Shown piece by piece: positions 34,125 to 43,306 of a stretch of 64,000 nt of DNA (positions within the stretch are counted from its first letter, which is position 1; the number at the start of each line of letters is the position of its first letter). The DNA is from Streptomyces chartreusis NRRL 3882. GTDB taxonomy: Bacteria; Actinomycetota; Actinomycetes; Streptomycetales; Streptomycetaceae. The DNA is taken from the NCBI RefSeq assembly GCF_900236475.1, contig NZ_LT963352.1, positions 558,001 to 622,000 on the forward strand, in the 5' to 3' direction. Under the pieces are notes generated by a model. The model was not told the DNA's origin. It did not search any database and worked only from the letters and a program-made list of their open reading frames with translations. The translations under genes and the position numbers were made by a program.

Positions 34125-35576
34125 TCATGCTCCGACGGGCACGGCGATGTACTTGTACTCGAGGAACTCGGCGATGCCGACGCGTCCGCCTTCGCGGCCG
34201 AGGCCGGACTGCTTGACGCCGCCGAAGGGGGCGGCAGGGTTGGAGACGAGGCCGGTGTTGAGGCCGATCATGCCGCTTTCGAGGCGTTCGGCGACGCGCA
34301 GGGCACGGTCGAGGTTCTGGGTGAACAGGTAGGCGGCCAGGCCGAATTCGGTGTTGTTGGCGGCGGTGACTGCCTCGTCTTCGTCGTCGAAGGTGAGGAG
34401 GGCGGCGACGGGGCCGAAGACCTCGGTGTCGTTGATGGCGGCGTCGGGGGCGATGCCGGTCAGGACGGTGGGCGGGTAGAAGCAGCCGGGGCCTTCGGGC
34501 AGTTCGCCGCCGGTGAGGACGGTGGCGCCGCGTTTGACGGCGTCGCGCACCACGTCGTGGGCCTTGCTGCGGCCGGCCTGGTCGATGAGCGGTCCGACGT
34601 CGGTGCCCGGTTCGGTGCCGTCGCCGACCTTCAGGGCCGCCATGCGGGCGGCTAGGCGGGTGGCGAACTCCTCGGCGACGGAGGTGTGGACGTAGATGCG
34701 GTTGGCGGCGCAGCAGGACTCGCCCATGTTGCGCATCTTGGCGACCATGGTGCCTTCGACGGCGACGTCGAGGTCGGCGTCGTCGAAGACGATGAGGGGG
34801 GCGTTGCCGCCCAGTTCCATGGAGGTGCGGATGACGGTGTCGGCGCATTGGGCCAGCAGGATCCGGCCGACCTGCGTGGAGCCGGTGAAGGAGAGCTTGC
34901 GGATCTGCCCGCCGCGCAGGAGCGGCTCGACGACACCGGCGGCGTCGGTGGTGACGACGACGTTCAGGACGCCGTCGGGCAGACCGGCTTCCTTCAGGAT
35001 CGCGGCCAGGGCGAGGCTGGTCAGGGGGGTCTGGGGGGCGGGCTTGAGGACCATGGTGCAGCCGGCGGCGATGGCCGGGCCGATCTTGCGGGTGCCCATC
35101 GCCAGGGGGAAGTTCCACGGGGTGATCAGCAGGCAGGGCCCGACCGGCTGGCGGGTGACCAGGAGGCGGTTCCTGCCGTCGGGGGCGGTCATCATGCCGC
35201 CGTCGATACGGACGGCCTCCTCGGAGAACCAGCGGAAGAACTCGGCGCCGTAGGCGACTTCGGCACGCGCCTCCGCCAGGGGCTTGCCCATCTCCAGCGT
35301 CATCAGCAGCGCGAGGTCCTCGGTGCGCGCGATGATGATGTCGTAGGCGCGGCGCAGGATCTCACTGCGCACCCGGGGCGGGGTGGCGGCCCAGGCCGCC
35401 TGCGCGGCGACCGCCGCCTCGACGGCACGCCGGCCGTCGGCCGGGGAGGCGTCGGCGACCCGGCACAGCTCCTCACCGGTGGCCGGGTTGTCGACGGACA
35501 GAGTCCGGCCGGACTCCGCGTCCTGCCAACTGCCGCCGATGAAAAGCTGCTTGGGAACATCGTGGACAACAGCCAT
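34125..35576 (-). CDS. NAD(P)-dependent aldehyde dehydrogenase (succinate-semialdehyde dehydrogenase-like)
   Basis: A 483-aa ALDH with PWNFPLAMGTRKIGPAIAAG, FTGSTQVGR, MELGGNAPLIVFDDAD (catalytic Glu), and the catalytic Cys in GESCCAANRIYVH. The C-terminal NTEFGLAAYLF and PFGGVKQSGLGREGG are those of the GabD branch. With a flavin amine oxidase immediately upstream it should oxidise the aminoaldehyde or semialdehyde product, for example gamma-aminobutyraldehyde or succinate semialdehyde. It is a full-length enzyme within the polyamine-type operon, 42 nt after the oxidase gene. Confidence 0.9.
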   Translation of the reverse strand: MAVVHDVPKQLFIGGSWQDAESGRTLSVDNPATGEELCRVADASPADGRRAVEAAVAAQAAWAATPPRVRSEILRRAYDIIIARTEDLALLMTLEMGKPLAEARAEVAYGAEFFRWFSEEAVRIDGGMMTAPDGRNRLLVTRQPVGPCLLITPWNFPLAMGTRKIGPAIAAGCTMVLKPAPQTPLTSLALAAILKEAGLPDGVLNVVVTTDAAGVVEPLLRGGQIRKLSFTGSTQVGRILLAQCADTVIRTSMELGGNAPLIVFDDADLDVAVEGTMVAKMRNMGESCCAANRIYVHTSVAEEFATRLAARMAALKVGDGTEPGTDVGPLIDQAGRSKAHDVVRDAVKRGATVLTGGELPEGPGCFYPPTVLTGIAPDAAINDTEVFGPVAALLTFDDEDEAVTAANNTEFGLAAYLFTQNLDRALRVAERLESGMIGLNTGLVSNPAAPFGGVKQSGLGREGGRVGIAEFLEYKYIAVPVGA

Positions 35577-35618
35577 CTCGAGGTCTCCTTGTATGCGTAG
35601 AGGTGCGCTGCCGCACGG

Positions 35619-36899
35619 TCAGCGGATGCGGTCCAGCGTCTTGTAGTAGGCGCCCGCGAAGGGCAGGAACCAGGCGGTGCCGTTGTAGAGGGGGATGCGG
35701 GGCGGGGCGATGTCGCGCACGGGGCTGACCTCGGGGTGGCCGTCCATCACCTCGGCCATGACCTGACCCATGTGCGTGGCCATCTGTACGCCGTGGCCCG
35801 CATAGCCCATGGAGTAGTAGACGCCGTCCTCGGTCTGCCCGGCGTGCACGATGCGGTCCATGGCGAAGCCGACGGAGCCGCCCCACACGTACTCGATCTT
35901 CGTCCGGGAGAGCTGGGGGAAGATCTCGCACATCTCACGGAACAGGACGGCTCCGCTCTTCTTGTCCGAGGTGGGATCGGACGGCGCGAAGCGGGCGCGG
36001 CCGCCGAACAGCAGCCGGTTGTCCGGAGTGAGCCGGAAGTAGTGACAGAGGTTGTTGGAGTCGACGATGAGACGGGCCTTGGGGATGATGTCCCGGGCGA
36101 GTGCCTCGCCGAGCGGCTCGGTCACGATGATGAAGCTGCCCAGGCAGACCTGCTGGCGGCGCAGCCACGGGAAGTTCTTGTCGGTGTAGGCGTCGGTGGC
36201 CATCATGACCTGCCCGGCGCGGATCACACCGCGCTCGGTGCTGACCTCGTAACGGCCGGCTGCGGTGCGCCGGACGCCGATGGCCGCGTTGCGCTCGTGG
36301 ATCTCGACACCGGTGCGCTCGCACGCCTCGGCCATGCCGCGCACGAAGCGGCCGACGTGCAGTGCGGCGCTGAACGGGTCGAGCAGGCCGCCGTGGTAGG
36401 CATCGGATCCGATCTCCGAACGCAGCTCGGACTTGCCGATCAGTGTGGTCTCGTGACCGAAGTACTTGGCCAGGTCGCGCTGTTGGGCCCTCTTGCTCTC
36501 GAAGTGCGCGGGGCGGGAGGCCACGCCCAGGCGTCCGACGCGACGGAACTGGCAGTCGATGGACTCCTCGTTCACGAGCCGCTCGACGGTGTCCACGGCC
36601 TCGCCGTAGGAGTTGTAGATCTCGCGGGCCCGCTCGAGTCCGTACCGGCGGATGGCCTGGTTCACGCCGATCGTGAAGCCCAGGTTCGCCATGCCGCCGT
36701 TGCGCGCCGAGGCGCCCGAGCCGATCTGGCCCTTCTCGACGAGGGTGACACGGGCGCCCTTGCGGGCGGAGTGCAGGGCGGTGGACAGACCGGTCAGGCC
36801 GGCGCCGACTACCACCAGGTCGGTGTCCTCGGTCAAAGGCTTGCCGGACCGGTCCGGGAACGCCCCGGCGGTTTCGATCCAGTAGGGAATCGTCTTCAT
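35619..36899 (-). CDS. FAD-dependent amine oxidase (gamma-glutamylputrescine-oxidase-like, DAO family)
   Basis: A 426-aa DAO-fold enzyme. The dinucleotide motif VVVGAGLTGLSTALHSARKG and GSGASARNGGMANLG lie near the N-terminus; YVWGGSVGFAMDRIVHAG and YYSMGYAGHGVQMATHMG near the C-terminus match the PuuB/ordL-like branch. It should oxidise an amine on a polyamine or gamma-glutamyl-polyamine and pass the aldehyde to the ALDH encoded just downstream. The ATG at 36899 is chosen because upstream sequence lacks homology. It lies in the same operon as the PotABCD-like transporter, which supports a polyamine substrate. Confidence 0.88.
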   Translation of the reverse strand: MKTIPYWIETAGAFPDRSGKPLTEDTDLVVVGAGLTGLSTALHSARKGARVTLVEKGQIGSGASARNGGMANLGFTIGVNQAIRRYGLERAREIYNSYGEAVDTVERLVNEESIDCQFRRVGRLGVASRPAHFESKRAQQRDLAKYFGHETTLIGKSELRSEIGSDAYHGGLLDPFSAALHVGRFVRGMAEACERTGVEIHERNAAIGVRRTAAGRYEVSTERGVIRAGQVMMATDAYTDKNFPWLRRQQVCLGSFIIVTEPLGEALARDIIPKARLIVDSNNLCHYFRLTPDNRLLFGGRARFAPSDPTSDKKSGAVLFREMCEIFPQLSRTKIEYVWGGSVGFAMDRIVHAGQTEDGVYYSMGYAGHGVQMATHMGQVMAEVMDGHPEVSPVRDIAPPRIPLYNGTAWFLPFAGAYYKTLDRIR

Positions 36900-37006
36900 T
36901 GCGGGTCTCCTGCGAGGAAGTTTTCGGGGGGATGCCGACCGGGAACCCACTGGGGCCCGGCTGACGGCGCTGTCAGCGGTGGGCACGGCCCGTGCCGGCA
37001 CACGGC

Positions 37007-37849
37007 TCAGGTGAGGGGTTCGACGGGGAGGACGCCGCCTTGGCTGTTGCGGTGTCCGCCGAGTTTGCGGACGGCGGCGACGAGGGCGAGGGCGAGGATG
37101 GCGAGTGCGATGAGGACGGCGCTGACCGCGGTGACGGTCGGGTCGACGTCGAACTGGAGGGCGTTGAAGACGAGGACCGGCAGGGTGCGGGTGTCGGGGG
37201 TGGACAGGAACTGGGCGATGAAGAACTCGTCGAAGCTGGTGATGAAGGAGAACACGGCGGCGGCGATCAGGCCGGGTGTGGCCAGGGGGAAGGTGATGCG
37301 CCGGGCGATGGTCATGCGGCTGGCGCCCATGCTGGCGGCGGCGTCTTCGAGGCGTTCGTCGATGCCCTTCAGGGTGGAGATCATGATGAGGACCGCGATG
37401 GGTGCGGCGAGCACGGTGTGCCCGAGGGCGATAGCGAGGGGGCTGCCGAGCATGCCGGCCGGTTCGAAGAACAGGAACAGCCCGAGCGCGATGACCACTT
37501 GGGGGATGAGCATGGGGGCCAGGACCAGTCCGTAGACCGCCGCGTGCAGGGGCAGCCGGCCGCGGGCCAGGGCGGTGGCGGCGGTCACGCCCAGGATCAG
37601 GGAGAAGACCGTGGTGAGTGCGGCGATGAGGCTGGACAGGGCGATGGAGGTGGCCCAGTCGCTGCCGGGTGCGGCTATCTGCTCGTACCAGCGGGTGCTG
37701 TACTCCTTCGGCGGGAAGGTGCCGATGCCGTCGGCGCCGAAGGAGGTGACCAGGATGATGACGATGGGCATGGCCAGGAACAGCAGGATCGCGGTGGCGC
37801 TCAGGGCGCGGCCGATGTGTCCGGCTCGGGTGGCGGGCAGTTCCATCAT
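37007..37849 (-). CDS. ABC permease, spermidine/putrescine type (PotC-like)
   Basis: A 280-aa protein with six predicted membrane helices, starting with LSATAILLFLAMPIVIILVTSF, and an EAA loop AAASMGASRMTIARRITFPL. The N-terminal KEYSTRWYEQ between helices 1 and 2 is typical of PotC-type permeases. The ATG at 37849 overlaps the stop of the upstream PotB-like gene by 4 bp and has AGGAG 6 nt upstream. It forms the heteromeric membrane channel with that neighbour. The ligand is inferred as a polyamine from the oxidase/ALDH context, not from sequence. Confidence 0.9.
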   Translation of the reverse strand: MMELPATRAGHIGRALSATAILLFLAMPIVIILVTSFGADGIGTFPPKEYSTRWYEQIAAPGSDWATSIALSSLIAALTTVFSLILGVTAATALARGRLPLHAAVYGLVLAPMLIPQVVIALGLFLFFEPAGMLGSPLAIALGHTVLAAPIAVLIMISTLKGIDERLEDAAASMGASRMTIARRITFPLATPGLIAAAVFSFITSFDEFFIAQFLSTPDTRTLPVLVFNALQFDVDPTVTAVSAVLIALAILALALVAAVRKLGGHRNSQGGVLPVEPLT

Positions 37850-38748
37850 GAGCCGCTCCTTCGTGCGGCCGCCTTCTTGCGGCGGAGCTTGGCCAGACCG
37901 AGGACACCGAGGCCGGCGAAGGTGAGCAGCAGCAGGATGACGCCGAAGGCGGCGGCGGAGTTCCACTGGTCCTGCTTCATCACCTGCTGGTCGATCAGCG
38001 CGGCGACGACGGTCTGCTTGTCGCCGCCCATCAGGGCGGGGGTGATGTAGTAGCCCAGGCACAGGATGAAGCTGAGCAGGCCTGCCGTACCCACACCGGG
38101 GGCCACCAGGGGCAGGTAGACACGGCGGAAGATGGTCAACCGGCTTGCGCCGAACCCGGCGGCCGCGGCCAGCAGCCTGCGGTCGACACCGCGCATCACG
38201 CCCTGCAGGATCAACACCGTGTAGGGGAGCATCACCGAGGTGGTGCCGATGACCACACCGGTCTCGTTGTAGAGCAGCGAGTACGGCGCGCCGGGGGCGT
38301 GCACGGAGGTGGCCAGCGTGTTGATGAAGCCGTGATCACCGAGCATGATGATCCAGCCGTAGGTGCGCACCAGGGCGCTGATGAAGTGCGGCACGACCAC
38401 GATCAGCATGGCCAGGGCGGCGAAGACGGGCCGCATCCGGGCGATGGCGTGCGCCAGCACAAACCCCACGAGCAGGCTGAGCACGGCGGTCTCCGCGGAG
38501 ATGCGCAGGGTGGAGATCAATACGGAGAGGTTCACGCCGCTGAGGGCGTCGGTGTACCAGTGCAGGGTGAAGCCGCCGGTGTCGCCCTTCAGGCTGAGGG
38601 AGAGCACCCCGATGATCGGGTAGACGAACAGCACCAGCAGGAACACCGTGACGGGGACGGCGTTGACCAGCGCGATCCGCGAGCGGTGCCCGCGCTTCTC
38701 GGACGTCTTCACACGCACCTTGCCGGGTGCGAGAGCGGTGCCGGCCAC
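37846..38748 (-). CDS. ABC permease, spermidine/putrescine type (PotB-like)
   Basis: A 300-aa six-helix permease beginning RIALVNAVPVTVFLLVLFVYPIIGVLSLSL. The EAA loop AAAGFGASRLTIFRRVYLPLVAPG and the N-terminal basic tail are typical of PotB. It shares a 4-bp overlap with the PotC-like gene downstream and lies 3 nt from the stop of the ATPase gene upstream. It forms a heterodimer with the PotC-like subunit. Confidence 0.9.
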   Translation of the reverse strand: MAGTALAPGKVRVKTSEKRGHRSRIALVNAVPVTVFLLVLFVYPIIGVLSLSLKGDTGGFTLHWYTDALSGVNLSVLISTLRISAETAVLSLLVGFVLAHAIARMRPVFAALAMLIVVVPHFISALVRTYGWIIMLGDHGFINTLATSVHAPGAPYSLLYNETGVVIGTTSVMLPYTVLILQGVMRGVDRRLLAAAAGFGASRLTIFRRVYLPLVAPGVGTAGLLSFILCLGYYITPALMGGDKQTVVAALIDQQVMKQDQWNSAAAFGVILLLLTFAGLGVLGLAKLRRKKAAARRSGS

Positions 38749-38751
38749 GGC

Positions 38752-39918
38752 TCACCCCCCGTCCGTCGCGTCGAAGACACTGACGTCCTCACGCTCAGCG
38801 GTCACACAGACCCGCTCACCGACGCGCGGCGGAGCGACGGCGGTCTCGATCCGCAGCGGCGGCGTCCCCGGAGCGGCGCCGTCCAGACGGACCGAGATCC
38901 GGGTCAGCGAACCGACGTACACCGCTGTTTCGACCGTGCCGGTACAACAGCCTTCCTCGGCACTGACCAGGCGGAGCTTGCCCGGCCGGACCGCTGCCCG
39001 GACCCGCTGCCCCGGAACACAGGGGTGCTCTCGGGCTGTGAGCACGCCGCCGGTGTCCAGGCGCACGCGGGTGCAGCCGTCCGCGGCCGGCTCTTCCACC
39101 TTGCCGTTGAGGAAGTTGGCGGCGCCGAGGAAGTCCGCGACGAACGGGGTGCGGGGGTGTTCGAACAGGCCGCGCGGGGTGTCGAACTGCTCGATCCGGC
39201 CGTCCTTCATGATGGCGATCCGGTCCGACAGGACCAGGGCCTCCTCCTGATCGTGCGTCACGTAGACGACGGTCAGGCCCAGTTCGCGCTGGATGGTCTT
39301 GATCTCGGTCTGCATCTGGTCGCGCAGCTTCTTGTCCAGCGCGCCCAGCGGCTCGTCCATCAGGACGATCGGCGGGCGGTAGACCAGCACCCGGCACAGG
39401 GCGACCCGCTGCTGCTGACCGCCGGACAGCTCACGCGGCTTGCGGCCGGCGAACTTCGACAGGCCCGCCGCCTGCAGCGTCTCACCCACCCGGCGGCGGA
39501 TCTCCGCCTTGGACACCCCACGCAGTTGCAGCGGGAAGGCGACATTCTCCTCGACCGTCATGTGCGGGAAGAGCAGGTACTGCTGGAAGACGAAACCGAA
39601 GTCGCGTTTGCCGGGGTTGAGGCCGGTGATGTCCCGGCCGTCGACGCTGACGGTTCCGGAGTCCGGCTCGGTGAAACCGGCCAGCATCATCAACGTGGTG
39701 GTCTTGCCGGAACCGGAGGAGCCGAGGAAGGTGACGAACTCACCCGCCGCGATCTCCATGTCCACACCGTCGACCACCGTCGTCCCGCCGTAGGACTTCC
39801 GCAGCCCCGTCACCGACAACGACTTCCCCGTCGGTGAGGAGGAGCGCGGGGCCAGGGCGGCGGCGAGGTCGTCGGCGGACAGCTTTCCGGCGGTCAGACT
39901 CTGGGTCCGCTCAGGCAT
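38752..39918 (-). CDS. ABC transporter ATPase, spermidine/putrescine type (PotA-like)
   Basis: A 388-aa ATPase with a short N-terminal extension (about 40 residues). Walker A GSSGSGKTTT, Q-loop FQQYLLFPHM, signature LSGGQQQRVALCRVL, Walker B IVLMDEPLGALD and the H-loop VTHDQEEAL are all intact. The C-terminal about 130 residues form the TOBE regulatory domain seen in PotA/MalK-like ATPases. The ATG at 39918 overlaps the end of the binding-protein gene by 8 bp. It energises the PotB/PotC-like pair encoded downstream. Confidence 0.92.
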   Translation of the reverse strand: MPERTQSLTAGKLSADDLAAALAPRSSSPTGKSLSVTGLRKSYGGTTVVDGVDMEIAAGEFVTFLGSSGSGKTTTLMMLAGFTEPDSGTVSVDGRDITGLNPGKRDFGFVFQQYLLFPHMTVEENVAFPLQLRGVSKAEIRRRVGETLQAAGLSKFAGRKPRELSGGQQQRVALCRVLVYRPPIVLMDEPLGALDKKLRDQMQTEIKTIQRELGLTVVYVTHDQEEALVLSDRIAIMKDGRIEQFDTPRGLFEHPRTPFVADFLGAANFLNGKVEEPAADGCTRVRLDTGGVLTAREHPCVPGQRVRAAVRPGKLRLVSAEEGCCTGTVETAVYVGSLTRISVRLDGAAPGTPPLRIETAVAPPRVGERVCVTAEREDVSVFDATDGG

Positions 39919-41002
39919 CGGCCCACTCCTGCCAGCGCTTGGTGACGGCGTCACGGTTCTTCTCCCACCAGGCGACATCGGCGTCGAACCCGGTTTTGAG
40001 GTTCTGCGGCGAGGTCGGAAGCGTGGCCAGGACATCCTCCGAGAGCAGCTTCGTCGCCGCCGGCACGACCGGGCCGTGCGGGAAGAGCTTGGCGAACGCC
40101 GCCTGCACCTCGGGACGCAGCGAGAAGTCGATCAGCTTGTAGGCCGCGTCGGTGTTGTCCGCGCCCTTCGGGATGCCCCAGCCGTTGGTCATCCTGCGGG
40201 CGCCGTTCCACTGGTACGCGACCGGCTGCCCCTGCTTGATCAGCTCGTCCGCGCGGCCACCCCACAGGCTGGTCGCGACGACCTCCTTGCGGCCCAGCAG
40301 CACCGCTGGAAGGGCACCGGTGTTCCAGAACTTCTTCACGTCGCCGCGGATCCGCGACATCGCCTTGAAGGCCCGGTCCACATCCAGCGGGTACAGCTTG
40401 TCCAGCGGCACACCGTCGGCCAGCAGCGCGAACTCCAGCTCAGGCAGATCCACCTCCGCGCTCTGCAGGGAGCGGGAGCCGCTGAAGGCGTCCGTGTTCC
40501 AGAAGTCGGCCCAGCTCTTGGGCGCCCGCTTCAGACTGTCGGTGCGGTAGGCCATCAGGCTCGCCCACACGTTCTTGCCGACCGCGTACTCCGGCAGGTT
40601 GTGCTCCGCGATCCCGGCACCCTTAATACTCTTCAGCCGGTCATGGTCAATGGGCTCCAGACACTCCTGCCCCACCATCTTCTGGAAGATCAGCAGTGAG
40701 TTGTCCATCAGGTCCACCTGTGGGCGGCCCTGCTTGACCTGGGCGATGATTTGCGCCGACTGGTAGTTGACCGTGGTGACCGTGATGCCGGTCTCCTTGG
40801 TGAACGGCTCGTAGATCGCCTTGGTGAGGGCGTCGTTGTAGGTGCCGCCGCTGTTGCTGACGACGAGCCGCTTCTTGCCGCCGCCCGAGGCGCGGCTTTC
40901 GCTGTTGCCCATGAGGGTGCCGCAGCCGGTCACCGCGGTGGCGGCGGCCAGCGCGCCTGCGGTACGGAGTACGGTTCTGCGTCCTATCCGGTTGGCTTCC
41001 AT
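39911..41002 (-). CDS. ABC substrate-binding lipoprotein, polyamine type (PotD-like)
   Basis: A 363-aa periplasmic-binding protein. The leader IGRRTVLRTAGALAAATAVT has twin arginines and ends in a lipobox GC, so it is probably exported by Tat and lipidated. The mature part begins KKRLVVSNSGGTYNDALTKAIYEP and has the SBP family-1/8 layout with GWGIPKGADNTDAAYKLIDF near the C-terminus. It gives the operon its substrate capture step. Polyamine is the most likely ligand by context; ligand residues cannot be verified by eye. Confidence 0.88.
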   Translation of the reverse strand: MEANRIGRRTVLRTAGALAAATAVTGCGTLMGNSESRASGGGKKRLVVSNSGGTYNDALTKAIYEPFTKETGITVTTVNYQSAQIIAQVKQGRPQVDLMDNSLLIFQKMVGQECLEPIDHDRLKSIKGAGIAEHNLPEYAVGKNVWASLMAYRTDSLKRAPKSWADFWNTDAFSGSRSLQSAEVDLPELEFALLADGVPLDKLYPLDVDRAFKAMSRIRGDVKKFWNTGALPAVLLGRKEVVATSLWGGRADELIKQGQPVAYQWNGARRMTNGWGIPKGADNTDAAYKLIDFSLRPEVQAAFAKLFPHGPVVPAATKLLSEDVLATLPTSPQNLKTGFDADVAWWEKNRDAVTKRWQEWADA

Positions 41003-41105
41003 CGGGGCGCCTCCTGGTGATGGATGGGATTCGGGGGAAGGGAAAACGCTGGGGGGTGGGGTGGGGCCTTCGGGGCTGTCCGTGCGGGACGGTGTGCTTC
41101 GTGCG

Positions 41106-41786
41106 TCAGATGCCGAGCATGGTGTTGAGCTCGTCCAGGGACTTCACCGTCACGTAGTCGTAGCCGTGGGTGACCGGGTCGTATCCGCGGTCCAGCAGGA
41201 CGAGGTTGCGGAAGCCCATGTCGTGCATCGGCATGTGGTCGTAACGGGTGTGCGAGGCGACGTGTACGAAGTCCTCGGGGGAGGCGTCGAGCTGGTCGAG
41301 CATGTACTCGAACGCGGCGTAGCGGGGCTTGTAGTAGCCGGCCTGCTCCGCCGTGAACACCGCGTGGAAGTCCGCGCCGAGCCGGGGCACGCTCTCCGCG
41401 AGGAAGGAGTCGTCGGCGTTGGAGAGGATCACCAGCTTGTAGTGCTCGCCCATCTTCTTCAGCGGCTCGGGCACGTCGGCGTGCGGGCCCCAGCTGCGCA
41501 CGCCGTCGGCGAGCCGCTTGCCGGCGTCCGGGGCGGCCTTCAGGCCCCACTTGCGGCAGACCCGCTCGAAGGAGTCCTGCAGTACCTGCTCGTAGGGGTA
41601 GTACTCGCCGCGGACCTGGTCGTAGCGGTAGCCGCGGAACTCCTTGACGAACTGGTCCCAGTGCTCGGCGGGGATCTGGTCGCCGACGAGTTCACGCGTG
41701 ATGGGGGTCATCGGCCACTCGATCAACGTGCCGTAGCAGTCGAACGAGACGTACTTCGGGCGGAACTGAAGCGAGGGAATGGGCAT
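41106..41786 (-). CDS. Haloacid-dehalogenase type II-like HAD hydrolase
   Basis: A 226-aa HAD protein: VSFDCYGTLIEW (motif I nucleophile Asp), VILSNADDSFL (motif II), a Lys in YYKPRYAAFEYML (motif III), and HVASHTRYDHMPMHDMGF (motif IV). This is the L-2-haloacid dehalogenase-type subfamily, many members of which act on phosphorylated or unknown small molecules. The ATG at 41786 has AGGAG 7 nt upstream. It lies between two flavin oxidase/transporter gene groups in the operon. Its substrate in this pathway is unknown. Confidence 0.85.
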   Translation of the reverse strand: MPIPSLQFRPKYVSFDCYGTLIEWPMTPITRELVGDQIPAEHWDQFVKEFRGYRYDQVRGEYYPYEQVLQDSFERVCRKWGLKAAPDAGKRLADGVRSWGPHADVPEPLKKMGEHYKLVILSNADDSFLAESVPRLGADFHAVFTAEQAGYYKPRYAAFEYMLDQLDASPEDFVHVASHTRYDHMPMHDMGFRNLVLLDRGYDPVTHGYDYVTVKSLDELNTMLGI

Positions 41787-41890
41787 GAGGATGCTCCTGT
41801 CTTGGCTGCGGGGAGTTGGTGATGGCCGGTGCGCCTTTTTCGGGCACGCCTGAGGCGGACTTGCCGGAATGGAAGGGGAGGTTGCTGGAT

Positions 41891-43027
41891 TCAGGCGGCG
41901 CCGACGCCGGCCGGTGCGAGGAAGCCGACGGGGTGGTCTGTGGTGCCGTCGAGCGCCAGGTCGGCGGCGATCTCGCCCATCGCGGGCGAGAGCTTGAAGC
42001 CGCTGCCGGAGAATCCGGCCATGACGATGATGTCGTCCTCGCCGGGGAGATGACCCACGAGCGGGTTCCCGGACGCCGTATAGCCCTCCATGTAGACCGA
42101 CAGCCTGATGGGGTCGGGGTTCAGATCGGGCATCAGCTCGCCGATGAGCTCCCGGAAGGTGGCGAGTTCCTCCGGGCAGACCGTGCGGTCGACCCGTTCG
42201 GGGTCGGGTACCGGCAGATAACGGGCGAGGGAGAGGCCCAGCTTGACGGAGATGCCGTCCGGCGACGGGAGCCCGTAGCAGTCGTGCGGTGTACTGCGCA
42301 CGAAGGCGGGGGCGCCGCCCGCGAACCAGTCGTGGCGGGTGGGGATGTGCCAGGAGCTGATCAGCCGGCGGATGTCCACCGACCGTGGGAGGTCCGGGAG
42401 CAGGGTGTTGATCCAGGGGCCCACGGTCACCACGGCGGTGTCGACGCGGTCCGTGCCGTGGTCGGTGACGATGTGCACCCCGCCGCCCGCCGCGGGGACG
42501 ATCTCGCGCACCGGGGTGTAGCGGTGCAGCCGGGCTCCCAGCTGCTCGGCGCGGGCGGCGGCGGCCTGGACCGACGCCTCGGGCCTGATGATGGCGCCCT
42601 CGCGGTCGAGGACGGCGGTGTGCCCGTCCGGGAGGCGGTGCTGCGGGTAACGGCGGGCGAGTTCCTCGCGGTCCAGTACCTCGTGATCCAGCCGGTGGGC
42701 GGAGCTGGCGGAGAGGAGGAGGCGCATCGACGGCGAGGCGGTCTCGCCCATCACCAGGCATCCGCTGCGGCGTCGCAGCGCGAGGCCGGTTTCGCGCTGG
42801 AGCCGGTCCCACATCCGGTCGGCGAGCCCCAGCAGCGGAATGTACCCGGGGTCACCGAGGTGCACGGCGCGGAAGATGCGGCTCTCGCCCCCGGCCGCGC
42901 CACGGTCGTGCCCCGGCGCGTACCGGTCGTAGCCGATGACCTCGGCCCCGCGGGCGGCCAGTCGCCACATGACCTGGCTGCCCATGCTGCCGGCACCGAT
43001 CACGGCGACGCGCTTCGGGATGCGCAT
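41891..43027 (-). CDS. Sarcosine/N-methyltryptophan-oxidase-like FAD oxidase
   Basis: A 378-aa DAO-family flavoenzyme. The N-terminal AVIGAGSMGSQVMWRLAARG and GESRIFRAVHLGDPGYIPL, and the C-terminal IIVMAGFSGSGFKLSPAMGEIAA with PVGFLAP, are typical of the monomeric sarcosine oxidase/SolA branch. In this branch FAD is usually covalently bound by a Cys near the C-terminus; no such Cys is obvious here, so cofactor attachment may differ. Start ATG 43027 has AAGGAG 7 nt upstream. It is the first gene of the long minus-strand operon, next to the divergent PucR gene. Confidence 0.86.
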   Translation of the reverse strand: MRIPKRVAVIGAGSMGSQVMWRLAARGAEVIGYDRYAPGHDRGAAGGESRIFRAVHLGDPGYIPLLGLADRMWDRLQRETGLALRRRSGCLVMGETASPSMRLLLSASSAHRLDHEVLDREELARRYPQHRLPDGHTAVLDREGAIIRPEASVQAAAARAEQLGARLHRYTPVREIVPAAGGGVHIVTDHGTDRVDTAVVTVGPWINTLLPDLPRSVDIRRLISSWHIPTRHDWFAGGAPAFVRSTPHDCYGLPSPDGISVKLGLSLARYLPVPDPERVDRTVCPEELATFRELIGELMPDLNPDPIRLSVYMEGYTASGNPLVGHLPGEDDIIVMAGFSGSGFKLSPAMGEIAADLALDGTTDHPVGFLAPAGVGAA

Positions 43028-43075
43028 GAGGTCGCTCCTTTCACCGGGTGCGGCCTGGGTTTCAGTGATGTCCCG

Positions 43076-43095
43076 GCACGGTGGGGACACCGTGC
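43076..43095. promoter_or_regulatory. Perfect palindrome in the oxidase-operon/PucR promoter gap
   Basis: GCACGGTG (43076-43083) and CACCGTGC (43088-43095) form a perfect 8-bp inverted repeat around GGGA. It lies 49 nt upstream of the first operon gene and about 212 nt before the PucR gene. An operator for the PucR protein or another regulator is inferred from position and symmetry. Confidence 0.5.
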
Positions 43096-43306
43096 GGACC
43101 CCTTCGATTCGGGTCCCTTGGGGATGGCGTTCACTCTCGACCCAGGCGAACACGCAGGTCAAGCCACACTCTGTTCCGCCTCGGGACCTTATCGAGACGA
43201 TGTGTCACGGGAAGCTCGCCGGCCACGGAAAGTGCCTTGCCCCTCTTGTCACGATGATGTGCCGGTGCGAAGGTGACCCCCGACCCTTCGGACGAAAGCA
43301 CTCCCT

